Part shown: positions 7,157 to 13,296 of the stretch, piece by piece
How the letters are laid out: each line of letters starts with the position of its first letter
Numbering within the stretch: position 1 is the stretch's first letter
DNA from: Comamonadaceae bacterium
Lineage (GTDB): Bacteria; Pseudomonadota; Gammaproteobacteria; Burkholderiales; Burkholderiaceae_C
Assembly: GCA_947374505.1 (NCBI GenBank)
Contig: CANCCE010000012.1
Coordinates: 1-24,429 of the forward strand
DNA: 24,429 nucleotides
Direction of reading: 5' to 3'
The notes under the pieces: model-generated
What the model was told of the DNA's origin: nothing
Database searches by the model: none
Seen by the model: only the letters and a program-made list of their open reading frames with translations
Translations under genes and position numbers: made by a program

Positions 7157-8686
7157 ATGGATGAACTTAACTCGCTGTTCAACGGGTTCGCGGTCGTACT
7201 GACCCCGATGAACACACTTTTGATGGTGGTGGGCATTGTTTTGGGCGTGCTGATAGGCGTGCTGCCAGGTCTGGGGGGTGCCAACGGCGTCGCCATTTTG
7301 CTGCCATTGACTTTCACGATGACGCCAACTTCGGCCATCATCATGTTGTCCTGCATTTACTGGGGCGCTTTGTTTGGCGGCGCCATTACCTCGATTTTGT
7401 TCAACATACCCGGCGAGCCCTGGTCTGTCGCCACCACCTTCGACGGTTACCCGATGGCCCAACAAGGCCGTGCCGGCGAGGCGCTGACGGCGGCCTTCAC
7501 TTCATCCTTTGTCGGCGCCTTTGTCGCGGTGGTGATGATCACCTTCATGGCCCCGCTGGTCGCTAAGTTCGCGCTCAAATTCGGCCCGCCAGAATTCTTC
7601 GCTGTCTACCTGCTGACGTTCTGCAGCTTTGTCGGCATGGGCAAAGGTTCACCGTTCAAAATCCTGGCGTCGATGACGATCGGTTTTGCGCTGGCATCTG
7701 TTGGCATGGACACGGTCACCGGCCAATTGCGCCTGACCTTTGGCTGGCTCGAACTGATGCGCGGTTTTGACTTCCTGATTGCCGTGATTGGTTTGTTCGG
7801 CATTGGCGAAATTTTGCTGTCGATGGAAGAAGGTCTGGCCTTCTCCGGAAAACACGCCAAGATCGACCCCAAAATCGTGCTGGCCACTTGGAAGAAATTA
7901 CCTCAGTATTGGATGACTTCCATCAGAAGCTCGTTGGTCGGTATTTGGATGGGCATCACCCCTGGTGGCGCCACACCAGCGTCGTTCATGAGTTACGGTT
8001 TGGCCAAGAAAATGTCCAAAACAGGCAGCAAATTTGGAACAGGCGAACTCGAAGGCGTGATTGCCCCGGAAACGGCTGCTCACGCCGCTGGCACCAGCGC
8101 TCTGCTGCCCATGCTCGCACTCGGGATTCCCGGCTCTCCGACCGCCGCAGTTCTGCTCGGTGGCTTGTTGATCTGGGGTCTGCAACCGGGTCCGTTGCTC
8201 TTTGTTGAACAAAAAGACTTTGTCTGGGGCTTGATCGCCAGCATGTACTTGGGCAATCTGGTCGGATTGATTGTGGTGCTCACCACCGTGCCGCTGTTTG
8301 CCTCAATTCTGCGCATTCCATTTTCGATCATTGCACCCATCATCATCGTGATTTGTGCCATCGGTGCTTATACGGTGCACAACGCCATGCTGGACATCTG
8401 GTTCATGCTGCTGTTTGGCGTGATGGGTTACCTGTTTAAGAAACTCGACTACCCACTGGCACCCCTGGTGCTGGCGCTGGTGTTGGGCGACAAGGCCGAG
8501 GATGCCTTCCGCCAGTCGATGCTGATCTCGCAGGGCGAAGTGAGCGTTATGTTCTCCAACTACCTGGTCGGCAGCATCACGTCACTGGCGTTGATCTTGC
8601 TGTTCTGGCCGCTGATTTCTAAGGTGCTGGCCAAGATTCGGCCACCGAAGAAAGACGAATTTGAGGCCGATCGACCGATCGAGTGA
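7157..8686 (+). CDS. TctA-family large membrane subunit of a tripartite tricarboxylate transporter
   Basis: 509 residues, the typical TctA length of about 500, with about 11-12 membrane segments. The conserved N-terminal block is present (GVLPGLGGANGVAILLPL, then ISMLSCIYWGALFGGAI-like sequence and ILFNIPGEP at about 79-87), as is the internally repeated second block (GITPGGATPASFMSYG and LLPMLALGIPGSPTAAVLLG). These Gly/Pro-rich loops are thought to line the transport path. The protein performs ion-coupled uptake of the ligand delivered by TctC. It is the last gene of the tct operon, followed by a degenerate repeat and a strong hairpin terminator. Confidence 0.95.
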   Translation: MDELNSLFNGFAVVLTPMNTLLMVVGIVLGVLIGVLPGLGGANGVAILLPLTFTMTPTSAIIMLSCIYWGALFGGAITSILFNIPGEPWSVATTFDGYPMAQQGRAGEALTAAFTSSFVGAFVAVVMITFMAPLVAKFALKFGPPEFFAVYLLTFCSFVGMGKGSPFKILASMTIGFALASVGMDTVTGQLRLTFGWLELMRGFDFLIAVIGLFGIGEILLSMEEGLAFSGKHAKIDPKIVLATWKKLPQYWMTSIRSSLVGIWMGITPGGATPASFMSYGLAKKMSKTGSKFGTGELEGVIAPETAAHAAGTSALLPMLALGIPGSPTAAVLLGGLLIWGLQPGPLLFVEQKDFVWGLIASMYLGNLVGLIVVLTTVPLFASILRIPFSIIAPIIIVICAIGAYTVHNAMLDIWFMLLFGVMGYLFKKLDYPLAPLVLALVLGDKAEDAFRQSMLISQGEVSVMFSNYLVGSITSLALILLFWPLISKVLAKIRPPKKDEFEADRPIE

Positions 8687-8719
8687 TGGAGAAGAGAATC
8701 CATCGCAAGATTGCCTTGA

Positions 8720-8758
8720 GATGGACTGCCGCGCTTCGCTCGCAGTGACGGGATTTTT
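8720..8758 (+). repeat. Dispersed palindromic repeat, truncated copy 1
   Basis: A 39-base segment (GATGGACTGCCGCGC... to TGACGGGATTTTT) matching 36 of 39 bases with the segment at 12683-12721. It resembles the right arm of the widespread repeats that read GTCATTGCGAGCG... in inverted orientation; here the left arm is mostly lost (only AATCCATC remains, near 8697-8704). It lies between the tctA stop and the terminator. Confidence 0.75.
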
Positions 8759-8770
8759 CGCTACACACAG

Positions 8771-8802
8771 AAGCCACCTCGCCAAAGCGAGGTGGCTTTT
8801 TT
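8771..8802 (+). terminator. Rho-independent terminator after tctA
   Basis: A perfect 12-bp stem, AAGCCACCTCGC (8771-8782) with GCGAGGTGGCTT (8787-8798), a CAAA loop and a T-run on the plus strand. The T-run overlaps the stop codon of the minus-strand regulator gene (TAA at 8803-8801). On the minus strand the hairpin lacks a good T-run, so it mainly serves the tct operon. Confidence 0.93.
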
Positions 8803-9409
8803 AAATCTTGCCGCGCTGTTTCAGGCGGCTCAAGGTTTCTGCAGAGAGGTTCAGGTAAGACGCCAATTCCTTCTTCGGAATCCGCTCAAAGAGTTCGGGG
8901 TGTTTTCGCAAAAAGCGTTTCACCCTTCCCGGCGCGTCCAGCAAGTGCAAGGTGATGGTGTGAGCCATGATTTCACTCATCAACTCCATCACGGCATATT
9001 CAAAGGACTGCTTGAGATCGTGGTGGCGCTCTAAAAAGGCCACCCAGTGTTCCAGCGGCAGCTTGGCTATCCGAACCTTGGTGACGCAAACCGTGCTGTA
9101 AGGTGTTGGCGTCCCCAAACGCCAGGCGGCGTAGCTGGTTTCCATGTCGCGCTCGTCCGTGAAGCGAAGAATCATCTCCTTGGCTTCCTGATTCGTCACC
9201 ACCCGCTTCAAGATGCCTTCAAGGATGAAATATTGCTCCATCTGGTGGACGCCTTGAGCTAACAAAGTATCCCCTTTGTGGCCGTCGACGATCACCAAAT
9301 GAGGTTCTAACTCGGCACTCTGTGCCGGCGACATCCCTTTTAAAACGATGTTCTGCGCCAATTGGACGCGAATGATGTTTCTATCGGGATGGTCAATAAC
9401 AGATGACAT
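8801..9409 (-). CDS. Crp/Fnr-family transcriptional regulator of the oxalate locus
   Basis: 202 residues from ATG 9409. A TTG at 9493 would add 28 residues but falls inside an operator palindrome, so the ATG is preferred. Residues about 20-115 form the cyclic-nucleotide-binding-like beta roll (VDGHKGDTLLAQG, YFILEGILKRVV), 120-155 the dimer helix, and 160-200 the winged helix-turn-helix. The recognition helix LSAETLSRLK puts E191, S194 and R195 in the E..SR pattern FNR uses to read TTGA half-sites. There is one cysteine (C108) and no N-terminal cluster, so it should not bind an Fe-S cluster like FNR. It also lacks the obvious cAMP-contact RS pair of CRP. The gene is divergent from oxc and is the likely reader of the three TTGAC-N4-(G/A)TCAA sites. 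The signal is unknown; oxalate, formate, a CoA ester or redox state are possibilities. Confidence 0.9.
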   Translation of the reverse strand: MSSVIDHPDRNIIRVQLAQNIVLKGMSPAQSAELEPHLVIVDGHKGDTLLAQGVHQMEQYFILEGILKRVVTNQEAKEMILRFTDERDMETSYAAWRLGTPTPYSTVCVTKVRIAKLPLEHWVAFLERHHDLKQSFEYAVMELMSEIMAHTITLHLLDAPGRVKRFLRKHPELFERIPKKELASYLNLSAETLSRLKQRGKI

Positions 9410-9472
9410 GGCTAGGTAGGGTTGGGCGAGACGTAGAACTGACCCGCTCAGGCAGTCTAAATAAGCCAAAAA

Positions 9473-9493
9473 TTGACCGCGATCAATGGTCAA
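9473..9493. promoter_or_regulatory. Crp/Fnr-type operator (site 3), divergent crp/oxc region, with an extra half-site
   Basis: TTGAC-CGCG-ATCAA (9473-9486) is a near-perfect palindrome of the Crp/Fnr type, followed after two bases by a further half-site GTCAA (9489-9493). Its centre (9479.5) is 32 bp from the centre of TATGAT (9509-9514) on the plus strand, matching class II activation of oxc. It is also 64 bases upstream of the regulator's ATG and partly overlaps a TATAAA-like -10 on the minus strand (9494-9499), which would suit autorepression. The sequence pattern is direct; the two-way control is inferred. Confidence 0.7.
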
Positions 9494-9508
9494 TTTATAA
9501 GCGGCTCC

Positions 9509-9514
9509 TATGAT
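9509..9514 (+). promoter_or_regulatory. Putative -10 box for oxc
   Basis: TATGAT, one mismatch from consensus, at class II distance from operator site 3. It predicts a start of transcription near 9521 and a leader of about 95 bases before the oxc ATG at 9615. Confidence 0.5.
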
Positions 9515-9614
9515 AACCGGACAGTGCAGTGAGGCTTGCTCTTGTGCGTGCGAGCCAAACTGTACGGCGTTGTTAATTCACCTTTATCAAAGTCAAACGA
9601 AAAGATATTTCCAC

Positions 9615-11327
9615 ATGACAAACGACACGCAATCACCGGAACAGACAGATGGGTTTAACCTGGTCATCGATGCCTTGAAGCTCAACGAGATTGACACCAT
9701 TTATGCCCTGCCCGGCATTCCCATCACCGACCTGACGCGGAAAGCGCAGGCAGCGGGCATTCGCATGATTTCATTTCGTCACGAGCAGCACGCCGGCAAT
9801 GCAGCCGCCGCCGCCGGATTCCTGACGCAAAAACCCGGCATTTGCCTGACCGTCTCAGCACCAGGTTTCCTGAACGGCTTGACGGCCCTGACCAACGCCA
9901 CGACCAATTGCTTCCCGATGATTCTGATCAGCGGTTCCAGCGAGCGCGAGATCGTCGACCTGCAGCAAGGCGACTACGAAGAAATGGACCAACTGGCGAT
10001 TGCCAAGCCGCTATGCAAAGCCGCTTTTCGCGTCCTCCACGCTGAAGACATCGGCGTCGGCATCGCCCGCGCTATCCGCGCAGCCCTGTCAGGTCGCCCC
10101 GGCGGCGTGTACCTCGATCTGCCAGCCAAGCTGTTTTCGCAGACGATGGAGGCTGAAGCCGGCAAACGCTCCCTGATCAAGGTGATTGACCCAGCACCAC
10201 GCCAGATCCCTGCTGCCGATGCCGTCAAGCGCGCCCTCGACCTGCTCAAAGGTGCGAAGCGTCCATTGATTGTTCTGGGCAAAGGGGCTGCCTACGCACA
10301 GGCCGATGCAGACATCCGTGCACTGGTCGAAAAAAGCGGCATCCCTTACCTGCCGATGTCCATGGCCAAGGGCTTGCTGCCCGACACCCATGAGCAGTCA
10401 GCAGCCGCCACCCGTTCTTTTGTGCTGGCCGAAGCCGACGTCGTCATGTTGGTGGGTGCGCGCCTGAACTGGCTGCTGTCACACGGCAAGGGCAAAACAT
10501 GGGGCACGCCGTCATCCACGCAATTCATCCAGATCGACATCTCGCCCACTGAGATGGACAGCAACGTGCCTATCGCGGCACCGCTGGTCGGTGACATCGG
10601 TTCTTGTGTGTCTGCATTGCTGGGCGGCATGGGCGCCAACTGGGCCAAGCCACCCGCCGAGTGGACACAAGCCATCACTGAGCGAAAAGACAAAAACATG
10701 GCCAAGATGGCCGCGACACTGGCGCTCAACCCTGCGGTCATGAACTTCCACAGCGCCCTGAACGTGGTCCGCAATGTGGTCAAGGCCAACCCTGAAGCGG
10801 TGGTCGTCAACGAAGGGGCCAACACCCTTGACTTCACCCGCAGCATTGTCGACATGTACCTCCCGCGCAAGCGTCTCGACGTGGGCACCTGGGGCATCAT
10901 GGGCATCGGCATGGGCTTTGCTGTAGCCGCCGCAGTGACCACCGGCAAGCCGGTGATCGCCATCGAAGGTGACAGCGCCTTCGGTTTCAGCGGCATGGAA
11001 GTCGAAACCATCTGCCGCTACAACCTGCCCATCTGCATCGTTGTTTTCAACAACAACGGCATCTACAAAGGCACCGACGTGAATCCATTGGGCGGCGATG
11101 TGGCGCCGACGGTGTTCGTCAAAAATGCCCGCTACGAAATGATGATGCAAGCCTTCGGCGGCGTCGGCGTTGTCGCCAACAACCCCGCTGAACTCGCCAA
11201 GGCCATGGACGAGGCCATCGCCTCCGGCCGGCCAACCCTGATCAATGCGATCATCGACGAAACCGCTGGCACTGAAAGCGGTCGAATCACCAGCCTGAAT
11301 CCGCAGAGCGCTGCAAAAAAGAAGTAA
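9615..11327 (+). CDS. oxc: Oxalyl-CoA decarboxylase
   Basis: 570 residues from ATG 9615, close to the 568 of the Oxalobacter enzyme; the frame is open back to 9510 but that extension looks non-coding. This thiamine diphosphate enzyme converts oxalyl-CoA to formyl-CoA and CO2. Visible features: the catalytic-Glu region RHEQHAGNAA with E57; Y121-E122 (GDYEEMDQ) and Y484 (NNNGIYKG), matching Y120, E121 and Y483 of the Oxalobacter enzyme with a one-residue offset; the cofactor motif GDSAFGFSG ending in VVFNNN (452-481); and the C-terminal AGTESGR segment that closes over the substrate. The central domain (about 195-340) binds an ADP-like effector in the known enzyme. It is followed 25 bases later by frc. 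The Shine-Dalgarno is weak (GAAAAGA). The order oxc-frc fits a dedicated oxalate operon. Confidence 0.97.
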   Translation: MTNDTQSPEQTDGFNLVIDALKLNEIDTIYALPGIPITDLTRKAQAAGIRMISFRHEQHAGNAAAAAGFLTQKPGICLTVSAPGFLNGLTALTNATTNCFPMILISGSSEREIVDLQQGDYEEMDQLAIAKPLCKAAFRVLHAEDIGVGIARAIRAALSGRPGGVYLDLPAKLFSQTMEAEAGKRSLIKVIDPAPRQIPAADAVKRALDLLKGAKRPLIVLGKGAAYAQADADIRALVEKSGIPYLPMSMAKGLLPDTHEQSAAATRSFVLAEADVVMLVGARLNWLLSHGKGKTWGTPSSTQFIQIDISPTEMDSNVPIAAPLVGDIGSCVSALLGGMGANWAKPPAEWTQAITERKDKNMAKMAATLALNPAVMNFHSALNVVRNVVKANPEAVVVNEGANTLDFTRSIVDMYLPRKRLDVGTWGIMGIGMGFAVAAAVTTGKPVIAIEGDSAFGFSGMEVETICRYNLPICIVVFNNNGIYKGTDVNPLGGDVAPTVFVKNARYEMMMQAFGGVGVVANNPAELAKAMDEAIASGRPTLINAIIDETAGTESGRITSLNPQSAAKKK

Positions 11328-11352
11328 CCCGTTCACCTTTAGGAAAAATCAA

Positions 11353-12615
11353 ATGAGCAACAAACCTCTCAACGGCATCAAGATCATCGACTTCACACAC
11401 GTTCAAGCCGGTCCAGCCTGCACCCAAATGCTGGCTTGGTTTGGCGCTGACGTGATCAAAGTCGAGCGCCCAGGCGCCGGCGACGTGACCCGTAGCCAGT
11501 TGCGCGACATCCCTGATGTTGACGCGCTGTACTTCACCATGCTGAACAGCAACAAGCGTTCGCTGACCCTCGACACCAAAAAGCCTGAAGGCAAAGCGGT
11601 GCTGGAAAAGCTGATCAAAGAATGTGACGTCTTGGTCGAAAACTTCGGCCCAGGTGCACTTGACCGCATGGGTTTCACTTGGGAACGCATCCAAGAACTG
11701 AACCCAAAGATGATCTTGGCTTCGGTCAAGGGCTTCAGCGACGGCCACCACTACGAAGACCTGAAAGTCTACGAAAACGTGGCGCAGTGCGCTGGCGGCG
11801 CAGCCTCCACCACCGGCTGGTGGAAAGGTGAGCAATCAGGCCCGATGATTTCTTCTGCCGCCTTAGGCGACAGCAATACTGGCATGCACTTGGCCATTGG
11901 TATTCTGACGGCCTACATCGGTCGCCAACAAACCGGCAAGGGTCAAAAAGTCGCGGTCGCCATGCAAGACGCCGTGCTGAACCTGTGCCGCGTCAAGATG
12001 CGCGACCAGTTGCGCCTCGACAAACTTGGCTACCTGGAAGAGTACCCACAGTACCCGCACGAGACTTTCTCCGACGTCGTGCCACGTGGCGGCAATGCCG
12101 GCGGTGGCGGCCAGCCAGGCTGGATCTTGAAGTGCAAAGGCTGGGAAACTGACCCTAACGCGTACATCTATTTCACGGTTCAGGGCCATGCTTGGGCCCC
12201 GATCTGCGACGCCATCGGCAAACCAGAATGGAAGACTGACCCGCTGTACATGACACCTAAGGCTCGTCAGCCGCACATCATGGACATCTTCGGCACTATC
12301 GAAGCTTGGTTGAAAGACAAAACCAAGTTTGAGGCTGTCGACATCTTGCGCAAGTTTGACATCCCTTGCGCACCCGTTCAGTCCATGAAAGAGTTGCTCA
12401 ACGACCCATCGCTGCGCGCCAGCGGTTCCATCGTTGACGTGCCGCACAAAGAGCGCGGCAGCTACGTCACGGTCGGCAGCCCGATCAAGTTCTCTGACCT
12501 CAAGCCAGAGATCACCGGTTCACCACTGCTGGGCGAGCACACCGACGAAGTGTTGGCCGAACTCGGCTACACCAAGGATCAGATCGCTGCGATGCACACT
12601 GCAAACGCGGTTTAA
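11353..12615 (+). CDS. frc: Formyl-CoA:oxalate CoA-transferase, copy 1
   Basis: 420 residues (Oxalobacter Frc has 428), class III CoA-transferase. It moves CoA from formyl-CoA to oxalate, giving oxalyl-CoA for Oxc and releasing formate. The N-terminal DFTHVQAGPACTQ block (13-25) carries the conserved Q18. The catalytic Asp is D173 (AALGDSNTGMHL), equivalent to D169. The flexible glycine loop is intact (GGNAGGGGQPGW, 246-257), and the end LLGEHTDEVLAELG is typical. Q49 stands where Oxalobacter has W48, as in the E. coli enzyme YfdW. A good ribosome site (AGGA) precedes ATG, 25 bases after oxc. A palindromic repeat follows the stop. Strongly similar along its length to the second copy at 13297. 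Confidence 0.96.
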   Translation: MSNKPLNGIKIIDFTHVQAGPACTQMLAWFGADVIKVERPGAGDVTRSQLRDIPDVDALYFTMLNSNKRSLTLDTKKPEGKAVLEKLIKECDVLVENFGPGALDRMGFTWERIQELNPKMILASVKGFSDGHHYEDLKVYENVAQCAGGAASTTGWWKGEQSGPMISSAALGDSNTGMHLAIGILTAYIGRQQTGKGQKVAVAMQDAVLNLCRVKMRDQLRLDKLGYLEEYPQYPHETFSDVVPRGGNAGGGGQPGWILKCKGWETDPNAYIYFTVQGHAWAPICDAIGKPEWKTDPLYMTPKARQPHIMDIFGTIEAWLKDKTKFEAVDILRKFDIPCAPVQSMKELLNDPSLRASGSIVDVPHKERGSYVTVGSPIKFSDLKPEITGSPLLGEHTDEVLAELGYTKDQIAAMHTANAV

Positions 12616-12633
12616 GCGATTTAAGCGCAGCGT

Positions 12634-12721
12634 TCCCGTCATGGCGAACGTCGCGTGGCCATCCATCTCGGCGGTGCGCGGTGATGGACTGCTGCGCTAC
12701 GCTCGCGGTGACGGGATTTTT
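12634..12721 (+). repeat. Dispersed palindromic repeat, complete copy 2
   Basis: An imperfect inverted repeat about 88 bases long. TCCCGTCA (12634-12641) pairs with TGACGGGA (12709-12716), with further pairing of CCATC (near 12663-12667) with GATGG (12683-12687). The right arm is nearly the same as 8720-8758. It resembles non-coding REP-like repeats common in Burkholderiales genomes. It sits just after the frc stop and ends in a T-run, so it could also act as a terminator or an mRNA 3' stabiliser. Confidence 0.78.
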
Positions 12722-12763
12722 GTTTCTTAATCCAATGTTTGTGCGGGCTTACCGATTGAACTC

Positions 12764-13216
12764 ATGTCATCAACCACAGATTTAAAACAACTCGTCGAGG
12801 CCCTCGGCGACGCCATCGTGATCGCTGACGCCAGTGGTGCTATCACCTTGTGGAACCCCGCCGCACAGCGAATTTTCGGCTTCACCGAGATCGAAGCCCT
12901 CGGCAAATCGCTCGACATCATCACACCTCAGCGCTTACAACACCGCCATTGGGAGGGCTACCACAAGACCATGGCGAGTGGCATCACCAAATACGGCAAC
13001 GATGTGTTGCGGGTTCCAGCTGTCCACAAAGATGGCCACAGCTTGTCAATCGCCTTCACCGTCGCGTTGCTTTACGCCGCAGACAAAACAGTGTCAGCCA
13101 TTGTGGCGGTGATACGGGACGAGACCAGCCGCTTTGAAGAAGAGCGCAAACTGAAAAAACGCGTCACCGAGCTTGAAATGCAGCTGGCAAAACCGGCCAA
13201 TCCCTCGTCAACCTGA
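12764..13216 (+). CDS. Stand-alone PAS-domain protein between the two frc genes
   Basis: 150 residues. Residues 5-120 form a single PAS domain (VEALGDAIVIADASGAITLWN, then AAQRIFGFTEIEALGKSL, later RVPAVHKDGHSLSIAFTV and an IVAVIRDET end). Residues 122-142 form a short charged coiled coil (EEERKLKKRVTELEMQL). No kinase, cyclase or DNA-binding domain is attached. PAS domains bind heme, flavin or small ligands. H60, H62 and H67 (LQHRHWEGYHKTM) lie where heme-type PAS domains carry their helical ligand, but heme binding is only a possibility; there is no cysteine, so LOV-type photochemistry is excluded. It lies on the same strand as frc and may sense redox state or an oxalate-related ligand; the partner is unknown. 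No clear Shine-Dalgarno precedes ATG 12764. Confidence 0.82.
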   Translation: MSSTTDLKQLVEALGDAIVIADASGAITLWNPAAQRIFGFTEIEALGKSLDIITPQRLQHRHWEGYHKTMASGITKYGNDVLRVPAVHKDGHSLSIAFTVALLYAADKTVSAIVAVIRDETSRFEEERKLKKRVTELEMQLAKPANPSST

Positions 13217-13296
13217 TCAAAAAGAATACAAGAGGGAGGGTGAATAATAGGGGCCGCTGCAAAGCACTCCATTTCAACTTCCCAGCAGGAAACTCC

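Noticed and set aside
9410..9493. N-terminal extension of the Crp/Fnr regulator from TTG 9493
   Set aside because: It would place the start codon inside the operator palindrome, there is no ribosome site, and the family-like sequence begins only after the ATG at 9409.
9585..9596. ATCAAAGTCAA just before oxc
   Set aside because: Direct repeat of half-sites with wrong spacing; not a palindrome, and too close to the start codon for activation.
9510..9614. Extension of oxc to an ATG at 9510
   Set aside because: The 35 extra residues are Cys-rich and unlike the family, the ATG overlaps the predicted -10 box, and ATG 9615 gives active-site numbering one off from the Oxalobacter enzyme.
10512..11336. 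Long minus-strand open frame opposite oxc (also others opposite tctC, frc and fdh)
   Set aside because: High-GC codon bias of the real plus-strand genes leaves long antisense frames; their translations show no family features.
13207..13220. GTCAACCTGATCAA upstream of the second frc, resembling the Crp/Fnr operators
   Set aside because: The two TTGA-type half-sites are in the same direction, not inverted, so it does not form a dimer site like the other three; it also overlaps the end of the PAS gene.
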